From the NCBI GenBank assembly GCA_964448855.1, contig CAYUXI010000014.1, positions 1-62,715 of the forward strand: a stretch of DNA of 62,715 bases, written 5' to 3'. This DNA is from QAMX01 sp964448855. Its GTDB lineage: Bacteria > Bacillota > Clostridia > Oscillospirales > QAMX01. Shown here piece after piece: positions 59,268 to 62,715 of this stretch. The translations under genes were made by a program, and so were the position numbers. The notes under the pieces are model-generated. The model searched no databases and was not told the origin of the DNA. It was given only the letters and a program-made list of their open reading frames with translations. Every line of letters begins with the position of its first letter. The first letter of the stretch is position 1.

Positions 59268-59296
59268 ATTATACTCTTTGCGAACCATCCTGTCAA
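59268..59296 (-). promoter_or_regulatory. Consensus promoter of the eleven-gene operon
   Basis: On minus TTGACA (59291-59296) and TATAAT (59268-59273) are exactly 17 bp apart. Confidence 0.8.
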
Positions 59297-59662
59297 TAGA
59301 ATTTCCGCTTTGCCGATCAAAAAACACGCTACGCCGTCCCATGCAAAGTTGCCCGCCTTCTCCAATCGCACCCCTGCCTGCGCATTCGTAGAATCACTCA
59401 TAAAGACCACGAACCCAAATCAAATGACCCGCGTCGGAAAGATACAGGCAGATGATTCTGCGTTGTCTTGGGAATTATGCGCCTATGTAAAGCCAATCAC
59501 TGGACGGCCAAACAGTCGAAGTCCCTGCCGATGGAAGAACTTTGGATGTGTCGTGACGATGCTTTCAACGACTGATCGACAAAAATCTTTGAAATTTGAG
59601 CGGGTGCTGTGCAAAATATGCGACAGCTGAACGGCTTCATCCTGCATTTTCTCCATACATAT
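59297..59662. other. Intergenic stretch between divergent operons
   Basis: I see no confident gene here. A minus-strand frame (59483-59740) includes MEKMQDEAVQLSHILHS and ends RQGLRLFGRPVIGFT, which reads like protein but covers the sbcD promoter and has no recognised family; it may be a remnant. Confidence 0.4.
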
Positions 59663-59691
59663 TGACAAATCAGACAACAACCTGTATAATT
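59663..59691 (+). promoter_or_regulatory. Consensus promoter of sbcDC
   Basis: TTGACA (59663-59668) and TATAAT (59686-59691) are 17 bp apart; the leader to sbcD is about 170 nt. Confidence 0.8.
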
Positions 59692-59868
59692 TTACCTGAT
59701 AAAAGCTGAGAAAGTAACTGCACTTCGCTCGCTGCATCACGAAACAGGGAGCTCAATCACCGTTTTGCGATTCGGCTGCCTGGTTGAGCCCCCTCAGTGG
59801 AACGACAAGAATGGCAGCATCTGTTCCCACCACCGTTGTATCGTAGAGATAAAGAAGAGTGATCATAT

Positions 59869-61005
59869 ATGAAAATTATACACCTGTCCGATTTTCATTT
59901 AGGAAAGCGTGTCAACGAATTTTCCATGCTAGAAGATCAGGAATATATCCTAACAAAAATCATCAACATCATTGATGAGCAGAAGCCGCAGGCGGTGATC
60001 ATTGCCGGTGATGTTTATGACAAATCTGTTCCTTCTGCCGAAGCAGTGGAACTGTTTGACGATTTTCTGGTTCGCCTCTCTAAGCGCGGCCTGAAAGTCT
60101 TTGTGATCAGCGGCAACCACGATTCTGCCGAGCGGATTGCGTTCGGCGGTCGCCTCATGGACAAAAGCGGTATCTATATGTCTCCCATATTTGACGGGGA
60201 AGTGGAACCCATTTCGCTTGAAGACGCGTTTGGAGAGATCAACTTTTACATGCTTCCCTTCGTGAAGCCATCTAATGTCCGCAAATTTTACCCCGATGAT
60301 CTGATTGAAACCTATACCGATGCGATCAGGGTGGTGGTTGACCACATGAACATCGATACCAGCAAGCGCAATGTTTTGATCACGCACCAATTCGTGACAG
60401 GCGCATTACGCACAGAGTCGGAAGATATTTCAATTGGCGGCGTGGACCATGTGGATGTCAGCGTCTTTGAAAGCTTCGACTATGTGGCTCTGGGGCATAT
60501 CCATAGAGCGCAGAAATGCGGAAGCGAGTTTATCCGTTACAGCGGAACACCGCTGAAATATTCTTTCTCCGAGGCGAACGACAGAAAAACGGTGACAATC
60601 TTGGACATCAAGGCCAAAGACGATATGGAACTGTCGTTTTGTCCGCTTGTACCGAAGCGTGATCTGGTCGAAATCAAGGGTTCCTACAATGATCTTACGC
60701 TGAAAAGCTTCTATGACGGTACTTCCTATGCAGAGGACTATCTGCACATCACGCTGACCGATGAGGAAGACATCCCGGACGTGATGACGAAACTGCGGGT
60801 GATTTACAAAAATATCATGAAACTCGACTACGACAACTTGCGCACCCGCAGCTCTGTCGAGATCAGCGGTGCATCGGATGTTAAGCGCAAAACGCCTCTT
60901 GAGCATTTTAGCGAGTTTTACGAAATGCAAAACGGACAGGGCATGAACGATGAGCAGATTTCGTTTGTGACAAATTTGATTGAAGAAATTTGGGAGGGAC
61001 AGTAA
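59869..61005 (+). CDS. sbcD: Exonuclease SbcCD subunit D (Mre11-like nuclease)
   Basis: This 378-residue nuclease has the phosphoesterase motifs HLSDFHLG, IIAGDVYD, ISGNHDSAERI, LITHQF and LGHIHRAQ in order, which bind two metal ions. With SbcC it cuts hairpins and DNA ends. Length is normal. Its stop is directly followed by the ATG of sbcC. Confidence 0.96.
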   Translation: MKIIHLSDFHLGKRVNEFSMLEDQEYILTKIINIIDEQKPQAVIIAGDVYDKSVPSAEAVELFDDFLVRLSKRGLKVFVISGNHDSAERIAFGGRLMDKSGIYMSPIFDGEVEPISLEDAFGEINFYMLPFVKPSNVRKFYPDDLIETYTDAIRVVVDHMNIDTSKRNVLITHQFVTGALRTESEDISIGGVDHVDVSVFESFDYVALGHIHRAQKCGSEFIRYSGTPLKYSFSEANDRKTVTILDIKAKDDMELSFCPLVPKRDLVEIKGSYNDLTLKSFYDGTSYAEDYLHITLTDEEDIPDVMTKLRVIYKNIMKLDYDNLRTRSSVEISGASDVKRKTPLEHFSEFYEMQNGQGMNDEQISFVTNLIEEIWEGQ

Positions 61006-62634
61006 ATGAGACCTCTGAAACTGAAGATATCGGCGTTTGGCCCCTATGCGGGTGTCATGGAATTGGATTTTGAAAAACTCGGAACAGGCGGATTATACCT
61101 GATCACCGGCGACACCGGCGCAGGCAAAACCACCATTTTCGACGCCATCACCTATGCGTTGTATGGCGATCCAAGCGGAGACAATCGTGAGGTTTCCATG
61201 CTTCGGTCGAAATATGCGGAAGAGTCTACCCCGACGGAGGTCGAACTCAAGTTTAGCTATTACGGAAGGGAATACACCGTAAAGCGCAATCCCGAATATG
61301 AGAGGGCAAACAAGCGTGGTTCCGGTACAACAAAGCAGATTGCCAATGCGGAGTTCATCTATCCCAATGGCAAAGTGGTTACAAAAATCAAGGATGTCGA
61401 TAACGCCGTAAAATCCGTAATCGGCATTGACAGGAACCAGTTTTGTCAAATTGCCATGATCGCCCAGGGGGATTTCCTGAAGCTGCTGCTGGCGCCCACG
61501 AAAGAACGAATGGAGATATTCCGGCACATCTTCAAAACAGAGCTTTTCTCTAATTTGCAGGAAAGCCTGAAAAGGGAGTCCGGCGCACTGTCAGACGAAT
61601 GCACCGCCATAAAGCGGAGCATTACTCAGTATATCGGCGGCATTGTCTGTGATGAGGATTCTGTAACCTCGATTGAAGTGGAAAAAGCGAAAAAGGGCAA
61701 TTTGACAACGGAGGATACGGTTGCGCTGATTGAGAAATCGATTTCGGACGATGAGGAAGCGGAAAAGGCACTGACAGATCAAAAGGAGAATTTGCAAAAA
61801 GAACTCGACGAGATTAAAGCTCTGATTGCAAAAGCAAATGACATCACAGCGGCGAAAAAGGATTTGGAGAAGAATGAAGCTGACTTTGCGAACGCAACAA
61901 AAGAGAGAACTTCTATCCAGAAAATCTATGACGCTGAAAAGGCAAAGGAATCCCAAATAGAAGGGCTTAACGAGGAATTTGCCAGAATTAAGGCGACATT
62001 GCCTGGGTATGATGAGCTTAGTACAAAGCAAACTACAGTTCGTGACAACCGTACATTCATCAATTCAGCAACGCAAAAAGTCGAAAAATTGGACAAACGC
62101 ATTTCCGCACTGACGGAAGAAATAAGCGCCTTGTCGGAGGAAGAAACAACACTTTATACTGCCGGAGAAGAAAAACTTAAATTAGAAGCTGAAAGAAAAG
62201 ACCTCAAAGCCCGCTTTGAAAAGTTGACTACATTGAAAGGCAACATTTCTTTGCTTGAATCGGCAAAGAACGATTACTTGACTGCTGTTCGAGCATACGA
62301 AGAAAAAGCCAATCTTGCGGCGGTTGCAGATGCAGCATTCAAAGCTGGCACCAAAGCGTATCTTGATGCGCAGGCAGGGATTCTTGCAGACACCTTGGTC
62401 AGCGGTATGCCTTGCCCGGTATGTGGTTCCACGACGCATCCCGTAATTGCAGCGAAGCCTGACAATGCTCCTACGAAAGCTGAACTGGACGGCTTGCAGA
62501 AAAAAGCAGCAAAAGCCAATGTCGACTCTAATACGGCAAGAGAAGCTGCTAGTAAGTTGAAAGGTGCTCTTGATGAAAAAGAAAAAAAACGTCAACGAGG
62601 AAATTGTTCGTTTGATGGGGGAAATCAGTGCTGA
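61006..62634 (+). CDS. sbcC: Exonuclease SbcCD subunit C (Rad50-like), truncated frame
   Basis: The N-terminal ATPase half is intact: FGPYAGVMELDFEKL, Walker A GDTGAGKTT near residue 35, then a coiled coil and the zinc hook CPVCGSTTHP near 468-477. The frame ends at 62634 after 542 residues, whereas SbcC needs roughly 1000 or more, with a second coiled coil and the C-terminal ATPase lobe. Normal SbcC-like sequence seems to stop near 62585, just after the hook, at an A8 tract. Either a frameshift or insertion of foreign DNA explains this. Confidence 0.9.
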   Translation: MRPLKLKISAFGPYAGVMELDFEKLGTGGLYLITGDTGAGKTTIFDAITYALYGDPSGDNREVSMLRSKYAEESTPTEVELKFSYYGREYTVKRNPEYERANKRGSGTTKQIANAEFIYPNGKVVTKIKDVDNAVKSVIGIDRNQFCQIAMIAQGDFLKLLLAPTKERMEIFRHIFKTELFSNLQESLKRESGALSDECTAIKRSITQYIGGIVCDEDSVTSIEVEKAKKGNLTTEDTVALIEKSISDDEEAEKALTDQKENLQKELDEIKALIAKANDITAAKKDLEKNEADFANATKERTSIQKIYDAEKAKESQIEGLNEEFARIKATLPGYDELSTKQTTVRDNRTFINSATQKVEKLDKRISALTEEISALSEEETTLYTAGEEKLKLEAERKDLKARFEKLTTLKGNISLLESAKNDYLTAVRAYEEKANLAAVADAAFKAGTKAYLDAQAGILADTLVSGMPCPVCGSTTHPVIAAKPDNAPTKAELDGLQKKAAKANVDSNTAREAASKLKGALDEKEKKRQRGNCSFDGGNQC

Positions 62635-62715
62635 GAGTGCATCTGATTTAATGGATGACGCCATGCTCATCCATGTACAGCTTGGTCTTCGCCATTCGCT
62701 TCAAGTTCTCAATCG
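62573..62715 (+). CDS. Unknown protein, N-terminus only (runs off the window)
   Basis: A second frame starts at ATG 62573, with GAAAGGTG six nt upstream, and reads MKKKKNVNEEIVRLMGEIS then DLMDDAMLIHVQLGLRH to the window edge. It does not look like the coiled coil that should follow the SbcC hook. A clean start and site argue for a real gene, perhaps of a mobile element inserted in sbcC. I do not recognise it. Confidence 0.5.
   Translation, partial: MKKKKNVNEEIVRLMGEISAESASDLMDDAMLIHVQLGLRHSLQVLN

Noticed and set aside
62575..62634. Simple sequencing frameshift in the A8 tract of sbcC
   Set aside because: Considered but not preferred: the alternative frame has a clear start with its own binding site and does not read as the expected coiled coil. 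It cannot be excluded without the downstream sequence.

Overview
The window looks like the chromosome of an anaerobic, probably spore-forming Clostridia (Oscillospiraceae/Ruminococcaceae-like Firmicutes). Sequence reasons: a SCIFF ranthipeptide locus beside yajC and a TIGR04086 membrane protein, a SpoVT-type regulator, DUF3793 beside a flavodoxin, three radical SAM/SPASM enzymes, an oxygen-scavenging flavodiiron fusion, Shine-Dalgarno starts and many TTGACA-17-TATAAT promoters. The assignment is inference, with no marker gene beyond 5S rRNA.

Layout. 1-570: tRNA-Lys, tRNA-Glu, 5S rRNA, tRNA-Asn, probably the tail of an rRNA operon. 685-9703: a GNAT acetyltransferase and four ABC half-exporters in two pairs; the second, visibly AT-richer pair carries its own promoter and lies between two copies of a 25-bp direct repeat. 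9718-18751: a beta-helix/SGNH two-domain protein, a Fur-type regulator, a flavodiiron-flavin reductase-rubredoxin fusion, an MBL hydrolase and a GH38 alpha-mannosidase. 18942-29381 (minus): arginine operon argC-argJ-argB-argD-argF-carA-carB in which carB is fused in frame to dapF. 29625-35976: yajC, TIGR04086, SCIFF precursor and maturase, proC, two membrane proteins and gap. 36019-38785: an anSME-like radical SAM enzyme, an autoregulated MarR, a UPF0340 protein and a small membrane protein.

38919-44583 is a compact RiPP gene cluster: two precursor peptides with the same leader but unrelated Cys-containing cores, a radical SAM/SPASM maturase, a PqqD-like recognition protein, an HPr-kinase-like protein, an ABC exporter and, after a terminator, a soluble Ser/His S26-like peptidase. 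Expected flow: leader recognition, radical modification, possibly phosphorylation, leader removal and export. spoVT follows. 45383-48329 is a MerR-controlled divergent pair: merR on plus and a DUF362, tautomerase, ferredoxin-type aldo/keto reductase operon on minus, with a textbook 19-bp-spacer MerR promoter. Then come a MATE pump with a hairpin leader, flavodoxin and DUF3793.

51248-59296 (minus) is an uncharacterised, tightly overlapping eleven-gene operon: three methyltransferases, two ATC-hydrolase-family proteins, a PanE/ApbA-like reductase, an MBL hydrolase, three small membrane proteins that resemble one another, and a terminal AraC regulator. It has a long leader with a terminator-like hairpin and a metal-repressor-like dyad. 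This operon and the RiPP cluster are the best candidates for undescribed biology. 59663-62715: sbcD and an sbcC reading frame that stops after 542 codons, with a new well-initiated frame running off the window edge.
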